64,000 bases of DNA from Chitinophagaceae bacterium (GTDB lineage: Bacteria; Bacteroidota; Bacteroidia; Chitinophagales; Chitinophagaceae), in NCBI GenBank assembly GCA_004028795.1, contig SAIW01000006.1:62001-126000 (forward strand). Direction: 5' to 3'. Positions 7,700 through 15,473 of the stretch are shown piece by piece. The notes below the pieces were generated by a model, which worked only from the letters and a program-made list of their open reading frames with translations, was not told the origin of the DNA and ran no database searches. A program made the translations under genes and the position numbers. Each line of letters begins with the position of its first letter. Within the stretch, counting starts at the first letter, position 1.

Positions 7700-8455
7700 T
7701 TAATTCAATTTCTTTTTTAAACTGCTAACCTGTTCCTGTAAATTATTTACCATACCTGCCAAAGAATTTACATCCCACCGTTGCACAGTATTGGCTTTTT
7801 GCAAAATGTAAACAGCTTTCCAAACTTCTAAAACATCCTCTGCATTTACATTATAAGGTTCATATTGCGGATTATCGCTTATTAAAGTAAGTTTAGCTTT
7901 AGCCCTGTTATTTTTCATGATGCGTTTGTAAACAATCCCTTCGCTTTTACTCAAAACAACATAGGTATTGCTGTTTTTTACTTCTTCTAAATCTTCCAGC
8001 TTCTCTCCTACAATTACACTACCGCTTGGTGTTGGCAACATGCTGTCTCCTAATATTTCAAATGCACGGTATTGCCCGGGTGCCAACATAGGTAACGTAA
8101 AAGTGTTTAACTCATCTAAAAAATCAGTATCGGCATAACCTGCTAAATAACCTGCTGCTGCTTTTACAGGCACAAACTGAATTTCTGCAGAACCGGAAGT
8201 AGCCATTTTTAATTTACGGCGTTGTTCAATGTAACTATTGCCTTTAGCAGCCGCTAAATCTTTTAATACCAATTCATCCAAGCTTAATTTAAAAATGCTG
8301 CAAACCTGCTCCATCGCTTCTAAACGTGGCTCTGCTCTTTCTTCTTCATAAGCCCCGATGAGTGAACGTTTAATGTTTAGTTTGTTGGCAAACTCTTCCT
8401 GTGTCCATCCACGCAGCTTGCGTAAGTAGCGGAAATTTTTACCTGCATAATTCAT
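7700..8455 (-). CDS. LexA-like repressor: XRE helix-turn-helix plus S24 self-cleaving domain
   Basis: The 251-residue protein has an N-terminal HTH (residues about 6-62, with GWTQEEFANKLN and RSLIGAYEEERAEP), then an S24/LexA-type protease domain. The nucleophile S138 is in LGDSML and the general base K177 is in VYKRI. An A101-G102 bond before the domain could be the self-cleavage site. The last 20 residues look like a short coiled coil. Proteins of this kind are self-inactivated after RecA activation. Its own promoter carries an inverted repeat in the spacer, suggesting autorepression. No phage genes are nearby, so a chromosomal stress or SOS-like role is plausible. An upstream in-frame ATG at 8476 is less likely because it falls within the predicted promoter. 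Confidence 0.85.
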   Translation of the reverse strand: MNYAGKNFRYLRKLRGWTQEEFANKLNIKRSLIGAYEEERAEPRLEAMEQVCSIFKLSLDELVLKDLAAAKGNSYIEQRRKLKMATSGSAEIQFVPVKAAAGYLAGYADTDFLDELNTFTLPMLAPGQYRAFEILGDSMLPTPSGSVIVGEKLEDLEEVKNSNTYVVLSKSEGIVYKRIMKNNRAKAKLTLISDNPQYEPYNVNAEDVLEVWKAVYILQKANTVQRWDVNSLAGMVNNLQEQVSSLKKKLN

Positions 8456-8473
8456 AGCTAATAAATTTAGGTG

Positions 8474-8503
8474 CAAAATACTAATTTTTTTAGTTTAACC
8501 AAA
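8474..8503 (-). promoter_or_regulatory. Promoter with internal inverted repeat, S24 repressor gene
   Basis: On the minus strand TTTG (8500-8503) is followed by exactly 19 nt and then TATTTTG (8474-8480), close to the Bacteroidetes -33/-7 consensus. The spacer holds ACTAA (8490-8494), five A residues and TTAGT (8480-8484), an inverted repeat placed where a repressor would block polymerase. The start codon is 18 nt past the -7 element. Autorepression by the encoded protein is inference. Confidence 0.5.
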
Positions 8504-8543
8504 TTTTTCTTTTATTTTTTGAAATAATTTTTAGCTGCTATGC

Positions 8544-8617
8544 AACCGCCGTTAAGGCTTTAAGCCGTTGACGGGTTCATCAACCCCGCCGACAGTTATC
8601 AACTTCGGCGGCGGTTA
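8544..8617 (+). repeat. 74-bp GC-rich imperfect hairpin, copy 1
   Basis: The block opens with AACCGCCGTTAAGG, contains GCCGTTGACGGG and CCCCGCCGAC, and closes with GGCGGCGGTTA, so its ends are inverted. The reverse complement of 14588-14663 is clearly the same sequence family. It stands out in GC from the AT-rich surroundings. Confidence 0.7.
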
Positions 8618-8632
8618 ATGCTGCATGTTGAA

Positions 8633-8664
8633 CAGAACGTACAAGTGAGTGACACAACCAAAGC
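8633..8664 (+). repeat. GTACAAGTG-family element, copy B (type 1 core)
   Basis: CAGAACGTACAAGTG is followed by the GTGACAC core and CAACC. The usual tail GATGCCATGAAATA is missing, so this copy is 3'-truncated. It follows the GC-rich hairpin by 16 nt. Confidence 0.75.
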
Positions 8665-8735
8665 TTAATAAACATTCTTAAGCTAAGTTCATTGTATTAC
8701 TCAATGTGTTATTTTTACACATTAAATACTTGTCA

Positions 8736-10091
8736 ATGAAAAAATTACTCGCTGCCGCAATTGTTATTACCATGTTGGCATCTTGCAACAATGCAGATCA
8801 AAAAACCACAACAGCATTAGATTCTACCAAACTCAATCATCATCCTGAATGGATTATTCAGGGAAATATTTATGAAGTAAATGTTCGTCAATATACTCCC
8901 GAAGGAACATTTGCTGCTTTCAGTAAACATTTGGAAAGGCTTAAGACAATGGGTGTGCAAACATTATGGTTTATGCCGATTAACCCGATATCTAAAACTG
9001 ACAGAAAAGGAAGTTTAGGAAGTTATTATGCCGTGAGCGATTATACAGCTATTAACCCTGAGTACGGCAATATGAATGATTGGAAGGAATTAGTAAAACA
9101 GGCTCACAACTCAGGTTTTAAAGTAATTATAGATTGGGTGCCTAACCATACCGGTGCCGACCATTACTGGTTACAGAAACATCCTGATTTTTATGTGAAA
9201 GATAGTACAGGAAAAGCAATAATGGCTGCTGATTGGGCAGATACCAGAAAGTTAAATTATAAGAATGCTGAATTGGTTGATACCATGATTGCACAAATGA
9301 AATGGTGGATTGACAGTACTAATATTGACGGCTTCAGATGTGATGTTGCAAGTGATGTTCCTGATAATTTCTGGAAGAAATGTATTACTGTTTTAAAAAA
9401 CACAAAAGATATTTTTATGTTGGCTGAAGGCGATAAACCTGAACTGCATAAAGATGGCTTTGATGCAACCTATAGCTGGACTGAATTCAGTATGATGAAA
9501 AAAATTGCTAAAGGAGAAAGAAAAGCAACTGCTTTAGACAGCACTTTACAAAGAGTGGATACTGCCTTTCCTGCTAATGCTTTCAGATTAACCTTTACAA
9601 GTAACCATGATGAAAACAGTTGGAATAAAGCTGATTATGAAACCATGCCCGGCAATGTTCACGCACCGTTTGCTGTTTTATCGCAAACGATTAATCATGG
9701 CATACCATTAATTTACAGCGGACAGGAAGAACCGTTTTTAAGAGCCATCAGATTTTTTGATAAAGACACCATAACATTTAATAAACTGCAAAGAGCTTCA
9801 TTCTACACAACACTTTTAAAACAACATAATACCAATGAAGCATTTGCTGCGGATGCCGTTTTCAAAAAAATAAAAGTTGGTAATGAAGATGCTTTATATG
9901 CTTATACCAAAGAAAAAAATAGTAAGAAAATTTTAGTGATTTTGAATTTGAGTAACAAACAGCAGGATGTTACTATAACAGACAATAATTTATACGGGGA
10001 GCCTTTAAATGTATTTACAGGCAATAAAGAAAAATTAACTGCACAACCACAAAAGCTTGAACCCTGGGGTTATAAAGTATATGTGTATTAA
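8736..10091 (+). CDS. GH13 alpha-amylase-family lipoprotein
   Basis: The 451-residue product begins with a lipoprotein signal peptide (MKKLLAAAIVITMLASC, lipid-modified Cys17) and a GH13 TIM barrel. Family regions are visible: VIIDWVPNHTG (130-140), the nucleophile D203 in DGFRCDVA, the acid/base E231 in MLAEGD, and the transition-state stabiliser D292 in TSNHDEN. A C-terminal beta domain follows (residues about 385-451). The family cleaves or rearranges alpha-glucans; hydrolase or transferase specificity is not clear. No susC/susD pair is adjacent, so this is not an obvious polysaccharide-utilisation locus. The upstream ATG at 8706 precedes the signal peptide and is rejected. Confidence 0.88.
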   Translation: MKKLLAAAIVITMLASCNNADQKTTTALDSTKLNHHPEWIIQGNIYEVNVRQYTPEGTFAAFSKHLERLKTMGVQTLWFMPINPISKTDRKGSLGSYYAVSDYTAINPEYGNMNDWKELVKQAHNSGFKVIIDWVPNHTGADHYWLQKHPDFYVKDSTGKAIMAADWADTRKLNYKNAELVDTMIAQMKWWIDSTNIDGFRCDVASDVPDNFWKKCITVLKNTKDIFMLAEGDKPELHKDGFDATYSWTEFSMMKKIAKGERKATALDSTLQRVDTAFPANAFRLTFTSNHDENSWNKADYETMPGNVHAPFAVLSQTINHGIPLIYSGQEEPFLRAIRFFDKDTITFNKLQRASFYTTLLKQHNTNEAFAADAVFKKIKVGNEDALYAYTKEKNSKKILVILNLSNKQQDVTITDNNLYGEPLNVFTGNKEKLTAQPQKLEPWGYKVYVY

Positions 10092-10100
10092 TTAAAAAGA

Positions 10101-10130
10101 AAAGGAGTCTTGTCAGACTCCTTTTTTTAT
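10101..10130. terminator. Rho-independent terminator
   Basis: AAAGGAGTC (10101-10109) pairs with GACTCCTTT (10116-10124) and is followed by a T run. It ends the GH13 gene, and with the A run on the other side it may also serve the convergent YHS gene. Confidence 0.85.
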
Positions 10131-10570
10131 TCTTTATCTTTTATGGTTGGCCAAACTACTTCAGCCTTTTTAATAAGCTCAGATTGATTCTTAGTCCAAA
10201 TTTCCTTCACTTTAGTGTTATAATTAAAATATAGTTTGTTATCAACTATTGTCCACGTATCTGTTTGTGTGGGAGCTTTATGCCCCTGTGCAGTACCGTA
10301 GGCACAATAACCGCCAAACTGCGGTGCATATTTTCCAGGAGTTTGAGCAAAATCCGCTGCATTGGCTTTGTTTTCAAAAAACCATTTGGCATTATTCCAG
10401 TCAACTACAATAGAATCATAACCTTTTACAGCTTTGCCTGCTTTAAAAAAAGCCACTACATCAAAACCTCTTATTGCTTTTCCATCAACCGAAAATATTT
10501 CCGCTTTTTGTGAAAACCCTGAAATGCTTAACAAAAGCAGTAATGCAAATAATAACCTGTTTGTTTTCAT
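10127..10570 (-). CDS. Secreted YHS-domain protein
   Basis: The 147-residue protein has a signal peptide ending near SGFSQ and a YHS domain. The region FDVVAFFKAGKAVKGYD, then WFFENKANAADFAQTPGKYAP and FGGYCAYG, matches the family pattern of exported YHS proteins. The YHS domain is often metal-related in other proteins, but the role of these periplasmic forms is not known. A single Cys (in GGYCAYG) is conserved. It stands alone between a terminator and pyrF on the other strand. Confidence 0.8.
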   Translation of the reverse strand: MKTNRLLFALLLLLSISGFSQKAEIFSVDGKAIRGFDVVAFFKAGKAVKGYDSIVVDWNNAKWFFENKANAADFAQTPGKYAPQFGGYCAYGTAQGHKAPTQTDTWTIVDNKLYFNYNTKVKEIWTKNQSELIKKAEVVWPTIKDKE

Positions 10571-10634
10571 AAATTATTTTTTGTTGGAAGACGAGAGCAA
10601 AAACAAATACTTACAGCTGATACCTAAAAGAAAT

Positions 10635-10642
10635 TAGTTTCG
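10635..10642 (+). promoter_or_regulatory. -7 element-like site before pyrF
   Basis: TAGTTTCG (7 of 8 to TAnnTTTG) is followed by CAGC and then ATG, the same tight layout as at pdeM and rluA-like genes. No clear -33 element is present. Confidence 0.35.
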
Positions 10643-10646
10643 CAGC

Positions 10647-11471
10647 ATGAACAGGACAGCACTGATTAATCAAATAAAAACGAAAAAAAGTTTTTTATGT
10701 GTGGGATTGGATACAGATACCGCAAAAATTCCGAAGCATTTACAATCTAACCCTGATGCAGTTGTTGAGTTTAACAAAGCCATTATTGATGCTACGAAAG
10801 ACTATTGTGTAGCTTATAAAATAAATACAGCTTTTTATGAAGCAATGGGTTTAAAGGGTTGGCAGGCAATGGAAGCAACCTGTAATTATATTCCGCAAAC
10901 GCATTTTAAAATTGCCGATGCCAAGCGAGGCGATATCGGCAATACTTCTGCTCAATATGCCAAAACTTTTTTTCAAACATTTGCTTTTGATGCAGTAACA
11001 GTAGCACCTTATATGGGTGAAGACAGTGTAAAACCATTTTTAGAATATGACAATAAATTCACCATTGTATTGGGGTTAACAAGCAATGCAGGTGCAAATG
11101 ATTTTCAAAAGTTGACGGTGGATACCAATAATCAACAAAAAAAATTATACGAAGTAGTGTTGGAAAAAATTGCCGGCTGGGGCAATGCAGATAATTTAAT
11201 GTTTGTGGTGGGTGCTACACAGGCAAGCGATTTAAAAAATATAAGAACCATTATTCCTGATAATTTTTTATTGATACCTGGTGTTGGTACACAGGGCGGC
11301 AGTTTGGAAGAGGTAAGTAAAAACGGAATGAACGCAGATTGCGGTTTATTGGTAAATACCAGCAGGAATATAATTTATGCATCAGGAGATGAAAATTTTG
11401 CAGCAACTGCTGCTAAAGTTGCTAAAGATTATAATGTTGAGATGAGTGAATATTTGAAGGATGTTTTTTAA
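10647..11471 (+). CDS. pyrF: Orotidine-5'-phosphate decarboxylase
   Basis: PyrF converts OMP to UMP in the last step of de novo pyrimidine synthesis. The 274-residue length and motifs fit the longer type-2 branch. The substrate-binding VGLDTD is at 19-24, the KIN strand at 58-60, and the catalytic D91-x-K93-x-x-D96 tetrad core in ADAKRGD. The phosphate-binding PGVGTQGG follows in the C-terminal part. It is a single gene with a -7-like element 4 nt before the start. Confidence 0.95.
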   Translation: MNRTALINQIKTKKSFLCVGLDTDTAKIPKHLQSNPDAVVEFNKAIIDATKDYCVAYKINTAFYEAMGLKGWQAMEATCNYIPQTHFKIADAKRGDIGNTSAQYAKTFFQTFAFDAVTVAPYMGEDSVKPFLEYDNKFTIVLGLTSNAGANDFQKLTVDTNNQQKKLYEVVLEKIAGWGNADNLMFVVGATQASDLKNIRTIIPDNFLLIPGVGTQGGSLEEVSKNGMNADCGLLVNTSRNIIYASGDENFAATAAKVAKDYNVEMSEYLKDVF

Positions 11472-11489
11472 TTATCGTAATTGTAAGAT

Positions 11490-11555
11490 TAGCTCGTGCC
11501 CAACGTGGCAATCTCATGTAGTAAAGATTTCTCGGCACGAGCCTTCGAAATGACA
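11490..11555 (+). repeat. GTCATTTCGA-family hairpin, divergent copy R1
   Basis: The right arm AGATTTCTCGGCACGAGCC...CGAAATGACA is intact, while the left arm has decayed to AGCTCGTGCCCAACG. It is placed between pyrF and the metallophosphoesterase gene. Confidence 0.65.
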
Positions 11556-11578
11556 AGTATGTTTTATTGTTGCAATAA

Positions 11579-11627
11579 TAACAGAAAGTACAAGTGAGTG
11601 ACACAACAGACGATGCTATGAAATACA
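11579..11627 (+). repeat. GTACAAGTG-family element, copy C (type 1 core)
   Basis: GTACAAGTG, core GTGACAC, then CAACAGACGATGC and TATGAAATAC are all present, making this one of the complete copies. It lies 32 nt before the metallophosphoesterase start. Confidence 0.8.
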
Positions 11628-11659
11628 AAAGTTGGCTACCTAATAAATAATTGCTTACT

Positions 11660-12580
11660 ATGCAAAGAAGAAAATTTTTACAATCTGCTTCCATAGCAAC
11701 ATTCGCTACAAGCATTGCTCCTGTTGCATTTACAATGGATAACAAACAAAAATTTTTTCGTGCTGCATTTTTAAGTGATGTGCATGTTAAACCCACAACA
11801 ATTGCAGAAGAAGGTATGCGTAAAGCATATAAAACGGCTAACAACTTAAACCCTAAAGCAGATTTTATTATTAATGGTGGTGATGCCATTATGGATGCTT
11901 TAAAAGCTACCAAAGAGAAAACACAATTACAATGGGATGTTTGGAATAAGGTTTTGCAAGCTGAAAATAAATTGCCTGTTTATAACTGCATCGGTAACCA
12001 TGATATATGGGGCTGGCAAATGACAGAGCCTGAAATTGAAGCAGATGCTTTGTATGATAAAGCCTGGGTATTACAGCAACATAAAATGAGCAATCGATTT
12101 TACAGTTTTGAAAAACATAACTGGCATTTTATTGTGTTGGATAGTGTGCAGGAAAATAACGGGGGCTATATAGCCAGATTAGATGAACCGCAATTTGCCT
12201 GGTTGGAAAATGAATTGAAAACAATTGATGCTGCCAAACATATTTGTATTGTTTCTCATATACCGATTGTATCTTTTTGTTCGGCCATGTTTGCAGATAA
12301 GAATGAAGCCAATGGTGACTGGCGTATTTCAAGAGCTTTGCTGCATGTAGATAACAGAAGGATTATTGATTTATTCAAGCAATATAAAAATATTGTGTGC
12401 TGTTTAAGCGGACATATTCATTTGCAGGATAGCGTTGAGTATTTCGGCATTCAATATTATTGCAATGGTGCTGTTAGCGGCGATTGGTGGAGTGGACCTT
12501 TTAAAGGCTTTGCTCCTGCTTTTGCAGTATTTGATTTTTATGAGGATGGAACAGTTAAAAGAGAGATGATTAATTATTAG
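11660..12580 (+). CDS. Exported calcineurin-like metallophosphoesterase
   Basis: The 306-residue protein starts MQRRKFLQSASIATFA, a Tat-like signal without the full twin-arginine consensus. Dimetal phosphoesterase motifs follow: SDVHV, GGDAIMD, GNHD, SHIPIV and the closing SGHIHLQD. The family hydrolyses phosphomonoesters or diesters; the substrate is unknown and it is likely periplasmic. An upstream in-frame TTG at 11651 is less likely than the ATG. The stop codon directly abuts the stop codon of the convergent SGNH hydrolase gene with no bases between. Confidence 0.85.
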   Translation: MQRRKFLQSASIATFATSIAPVAFTMDNKQKFFRAAFLSDVHVKPTTIAEEGMRKAYKTANNLNPKADFIINGGDAIMDALKATKEKTQLQWDVWNKVLQAENKLPVYNCIGNHDIWGWQMTEPEIEADALYDKAWVLQQHKMSNRFYSFEKHNWHFIVLDSVQENNGGYIARLDEPQFAWLENELKTIDAAKHICIVSHIPIVSFCSAMFADKNEANGDWRISRALLHVDNRRIIDLFKQYKNIVCCLSGHIHLQDSVEYFGIQYYCNGAVSGDWWSGPFKGFAPAFAVFDFYEDGTVKREMINY

Positions 12581-13189
12581 TTATCCCATTTCAATAATCG
12601 TATCAGCAACTTTCTCAGCCCAAACAGCCATAGCTTTTGCTGAATAATGCAGTTTATCAACTGCTAATAAACTTTCATCATTTTTTGCTTTTCGGGTATC
12701 TTCAGTGATATTAATAAATTTTGTTTGATATTGTTTTGCATAGCTTTCGCACACTGTATTAAAATTATCAATAGCTTTTGAAATGCCTTGTGTATCTCTG
12801 TTTGCGGCGAAAGGCGTTACGCCCCAATCCGGTATAGACAAGACAATTACATGTGCTGCATGGTTATTTACAAAGTGAATAGCTTTCTTTAACAAAAATT
12901 CAAAATCTGTTTTAAAATCTTCAACACTTAACCCTCTGTATTGATTGTTTACGCCTATCAACAATGTTACATAATCATACTGTTCATTGTATTGATGATG
13001 CAACAAATGTTCTGCTAATTCAAAGCTTGTCCAACCTGTTTTAGCAACAATTTCAGGAGCATAAAAATGCAATCCTTTCTTTCTTAGTAATTGAATGGTT
13101 TGGTACGGAAAGCTATCATGTAAAGGCACACTTTCTCCAATGGTGTAAGAATCGCCCAAACAAAGTAAAGTGTTATAATGTTGACTCAT
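12581..13189 (-). CDS. SGNH/GDSL-family hydrolase
   Basis: The 202-residue protein has the four SGNH blocks: LGDSYT with nucleophile Ser14 (block I), the oxyanion glycine in KTGWTS (II), IGVNNQY (III), and DKLHYS with catalytic Asp and His (V). There is no signal peptide, so it is probably cytoplasmic. Such enzymes are esterases, lipases or acyl-carbohydrate deacetylases; the substrate cannot be told. It converges with the metallophosphoesterase with zero spacing, and an ACGAATT repeat lies just upstream. Confidence 0.85.
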   Translation of the reverse strand: MSQHYNTLLCLGDSYTIGESVPLHDSFPYQTIQLLRKKGLHFYAPEIVAKTGWTSFELAEHLLHHQYNEQYDYVTLLIGVNNQYRGLSVEDFKTDFEFLLKKAIHFVNNHAAHVIVLSIPDWGVTPFAANRDTQGISKAIDNFNTVCESYAKQYQTKFINITEDTRKAKNDESLLAVDKLHYSAKAMAVWAEKVADTIIEMG

Positions 13190-13202
13190 GTTTATATTTT
13201 AT

Positions 13203-13282
13203 AGCACGAATCATGACGAATTACATGAATTGATTAAGTTTATTGATTTCATAATTCGTGTAATTCGATTCAATTCGAGTAA
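13203..13282 (+). repeat. ACGAATTACAC-family hairpin without a gene
   Basis: The left part CACGAATCATGACGAATTAC and the right part ATAATTCGTGTAATTCGATT are inverted copies around an AT-rich middle. The same sequences, in the same inverted arrangement, flank the GxxExxY gene at 32.4-32.8 kb. This 80-bp form could be an internally deleted derivative or a solo hairpin. It fills the gap between the SGNH hydrolase and kynU. Confidence 0.65.
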
Positions 13283-14548
13283 TTAAAAATTGTTTTTTAA
13301 TATCTCATAAAACTGAAATACATTTTCATAACTACAATACAAAGGTGCAGGTGCTACACGAATAACACCGGGTTCTCTGTAATCTACAACAATGCCATTC
13401 TCAATCATTTTATCATGAATGGCTTTGCCATGTTTTGTAAAGTATAAACATAGTTGTGCCCCTCTTTCATCTGCACTGGATGGTGTAATAATTTCAAATG
13501 ATAAATTATTTAATTGCTTCAATAAAAATTCTAAGTATGCTGTTAACTGAATGCTCTTTTTTCTCAATTCATTCATATCGGCTTCATCAAAAATGGCTAA
13601 AGAAGCTTTTAAACTTACGGTATTTAAAACCTGTGCAGTACTTATATTCCAGCCACTGGCGTTGGTTTTGGGAATAAAGCCTTTCTCCATTTTAAAACGT
13701 ATACTTTCTTCATTACCCCACCAACCTGCCAGTCTTGGCGTATTGATATCATTGGCATATTTTTCATGAACGTACAAACCACCCACACAACCCGGACCAC
13801 CATTCAGGTATTTATAGTTACACCAGCAGGCAAAATCAACATTCCAATCGTGTAATTGCACAGGCACATTACCAGCCACATGTGCTAAATCAAAACCCGC
13901 AACCGCCCCAACCTTATGTGCTGCTGCTGTAATGTTTTGCATATTGAAAAGCTGTCCTGTATAATAATTAATACCACCAAACATAACCACAGCTAATGTT
14001 TCAGCGTTCTGCTGAATTGCATTGATGATATCTTCTTCACGAAGAATTTTTTCGTTTTCTCTCGGAGCTATTTCAACAATACAGTCATCAGGATTTAAGC
14101 CAAAGTGTTTTACTAATGTTTCAACAGCATATTGATCGCTGGGAAATGCACCGGCTTCCATCATTATTTTATACCGTTGTTTGGTTGGCTTATAAAAACT
14201 TAATAACAGTAAATGAAGATTAACAGTTAAGGTATTCATTACTGTTACTTCATTTTCTTTGGCACCCACAATTTTTGCTAATGATGGCTTTATATATTCC
14301 TGATAATACAACCAGGGAGTTTTTGCTTTGCTGAAACCGGCGATGGCTAAGGTTTTCCAATCATTTAATTCCTGTTGAACAGCAGCTTCAACTGTTTTAG
14401 GTTGTAAGCCTAATGAGTTTCCGCAGAAATAAATAACATCTTTACCATTATGTTGAGGAAAATAGAATTGCTGTTTAAAATGAGCTAAGGTGTCGGCAGC
14501 ATCTAAAGCTTGGGCTGTGTGCAAAGAAGTATCAAATTCAAAAGGCAT
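13283..14548 (-). CDS. kynU: Kynureninase
   Basis: The 421-residue PLP enzyme cleaves kynurenine or 3-hydroxykynurenine to anthranilate or 3-hydroxyanthranilate plus alanine. Recognised features are FCGNSLGLQP (41-50), the PLP-phosphate region MNTLTVNLH (104-112), FPSDQYA (135-141), D220-L-A-H223 and the Schiff-base lysine K246 in CNYKYLNGG. The length is typical. No tryptophan dioxygenase or other kynurenine-pathway gene lies beside it, so its partners must be elsewhere. Confidence 0.94.
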   Translation of the reverse strand: MPFEFDTSLHTAQALDAADTLAHFKQQFYFPQHNGKDVIYFCGNSLGLQPKTVEAAVQQELNDWKTLAIAGFSKAKTPWLYYQEYIKPSLAKIVGAKENEVTVMNTLTVNLHLLLLSFYKPTKQRYKIMMEAGAFPSDQYAVETLVKHFGLNPDDCIVEIAPRENEKILREEDIINAIQQNAETLAVVMFGGINYYTGQLFNMQNITAAAHKVGAVAGFDLAHVAGNVPVQLHDWNVDFACWCNYKYLNGGPGCVGGLYVHEKYANDINTPRLAGWWGNEESIRFKMEKGFIPKTNASGWNISTAQVLNTVSLKASLAIFDEADMNELRKKSIQLTAYLEFLLKQLNNLSFEIITPSSADERGAQLCLYFTKHGKAIHDKMIENGIVVDYREPGVIRVAPAPLYCSYENVFQFYEILKNNF

Positions 14549-14587
14549 TACAATGTGTTTTATGCAAAGTAATGTATTTCAAAAACT

Positions 14588-14663
14588 AAACCGCCGACAA
14601 GGTAAAAACCGTTGTCGGGGTTTGTGAAACCCTGTCAACGGCTCAAAGCCTTGACAGCGGTTA
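14588..14663 (-). repeat. 76-bp GC-rich imperfect hairpin, copy 2
   Basis: It opens with AACCGCCGACAAGG and ends with TTGACAGCGGTTA. Its reverse complement aligns along its length with the copy at 8544-8617, so the two are inverted relative to each other. Confidence 0.7.
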
Positions 14664-14695
14664 TTGATAGTAATTAAATTGAATTATGATTCTTC

Positions 14696-14860
14696 TTATT
14701 TAATCAATGTAGCAATCTGTGTAGCCATTTCTTGTGTTACCGTTACACCATGTACTGCTAAAGCATGTGTTGCTGCCTGTTGCAAAACTTCTTCAGTTGT
14801 TGCCGCAGTTACAACTGCATCGCAGGTAAACCCTGCATCTGAACAATGTAATGTTTTCAT
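14696..14860 (-). CDS. Small DUF1059-type protein
   Basis: A 54-residue frame on the minus strand starts MKTLHCSDAGFTCDAVV and continues through TEEVLQQAATHALAVHG to end ATQIATLIK. The CSDAGFTCD opening and the H-A-x-x-V-H-G motif match DUF1059, a family of small proteins annotated as predicted metal-binding because of the paired cysteines (Cys6, Cys13) and histidines. It lies 17 nt after the stop of the DsrE-like gene, in the same direction, so the two are probably co-transcribed. The overlapping plus-strand frame is not real. Confidence 0.75.
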   Translation of the reverse strand: MKTLHCSDAGFTCDAVVTAATTEEVLQQAATHALAVHGVTVTQEMATQIATLIK

Positions 14861-14877
14861 GTTATTTTTTTTAATTA

Positions 14878-15342
14878 TTAATAAGTAATGTTTCTATCAC
14901 TTTCTGTTATCAGCTTCACTAATACATTGGGTAATGCAAAGCTTACCGGTTTATTGGCTATATCAGCATCTGTAATTCCTCTTGCTTTACTTGAATTTCC
15001 TGATAAATAAAAATGAACACCCGCTTTTACTAATGCATCATAATGTTCGCGTAGCTTGCCTGTTCCTAATCCAGTTAAATTATCCAATACATTATCTCTT
15101 ATTAATTGTACAGCATCGCCTGCTAAAAAAAGTGTAACAGTATGCCCTTCTTCCACAGCAGTTTTTGCAACCAAAAATGCCAACGCTGCTTTTGTAGGGT
15201 TTTCGGGACCAACAGTTACATGAATTAATAATTTGGTTTTAGTTGCATTGTTTGTTGTTTGTGCCTCCATTGATTTATTGATTATAAGTGTTAGTAATAC
15301 AATAGCTGTTAAGCTCTTAAAAGATTGCCTTAAATTTTTCAT
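14878..15342 (-). CDS. Exported DsrE-like protein lacking the usual cysteines
   Basis: The 154-residue protein has an N-terminal signal or membrane segment (residues about 10-23) and a DsrE/DsrF fold: KLLIHVTVGPENPTKAALAF (38-57) and HTVTLFLAGDAVQLI. In many relatives a CxxC-like pattern precedes ARGI; here the region reads FYLSGNSSKARGI (111-123), with serines where cysteines would be expected. DsrE-family proteins carry sulfur in persulfide relay, so this version probably binds a ligand or partner instead. An upstream ATG at 15363 is rejected because the signal peptide begins at the second. It sits between the Crp/Fnr gene and DUF1059. Confidence 0.75.
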   Translation of the reverse strand: MKNLRQSFKSLTAIVLLTLIINKSMEAQTTNNATKTKLLIHVTVGPENPTKAALAFLVAKTAVEEGHTVTLFLAGDAVQLIRDNVLDNLTGLGTGKLREHYDALVKAGVHFYLSGNSSKARGITDADIANKPVSFALPNVLVKLITESDRNITY

Positions 15343-15390
15343 GTTATAATTTTTACAAGGCAAGAATAATACAGGCGGAAATGTAAAACG

Positions 15391-15404
15391 GTATCAAAAG
15401 ATAC
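15391..15404. promoter_or_regulatory. Candidate Crp/Fnr-type operator
   Basis: GTATC, AAAA and GATAC form a 14-bp inverted repeat with the arm-and-spacer geometry of Fnr-family sites. It lies 49-62 nt upstream of the DsrE-like gene and just downstream of the Crp/Fnr regulator gene. Binding by that regulator is a guess from position. Confidence 0.35.
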
Positions 15405-15473
15405 AAAACAGCTTATTCAATAAAATATTGATAGGAAGCGTATAGCAGCAAAAAACTAAAAGATGTCTAAAGA

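Noticed and set aside
11422-11913. Minus-strand 163-residue frame sharing peptide VVSLTCTF with a frame at 30360-30548
   Set aside because: The shared peptide is only the translation of the GTACAAGTG element in both places and not evidence of homologous proteins.
14664-14888. Plus-strand 74-residue frame
   Set aside because: It is antisense to the DUF1059 gene, whose minus-strand translation is a recognisable family with normal start and spacing.
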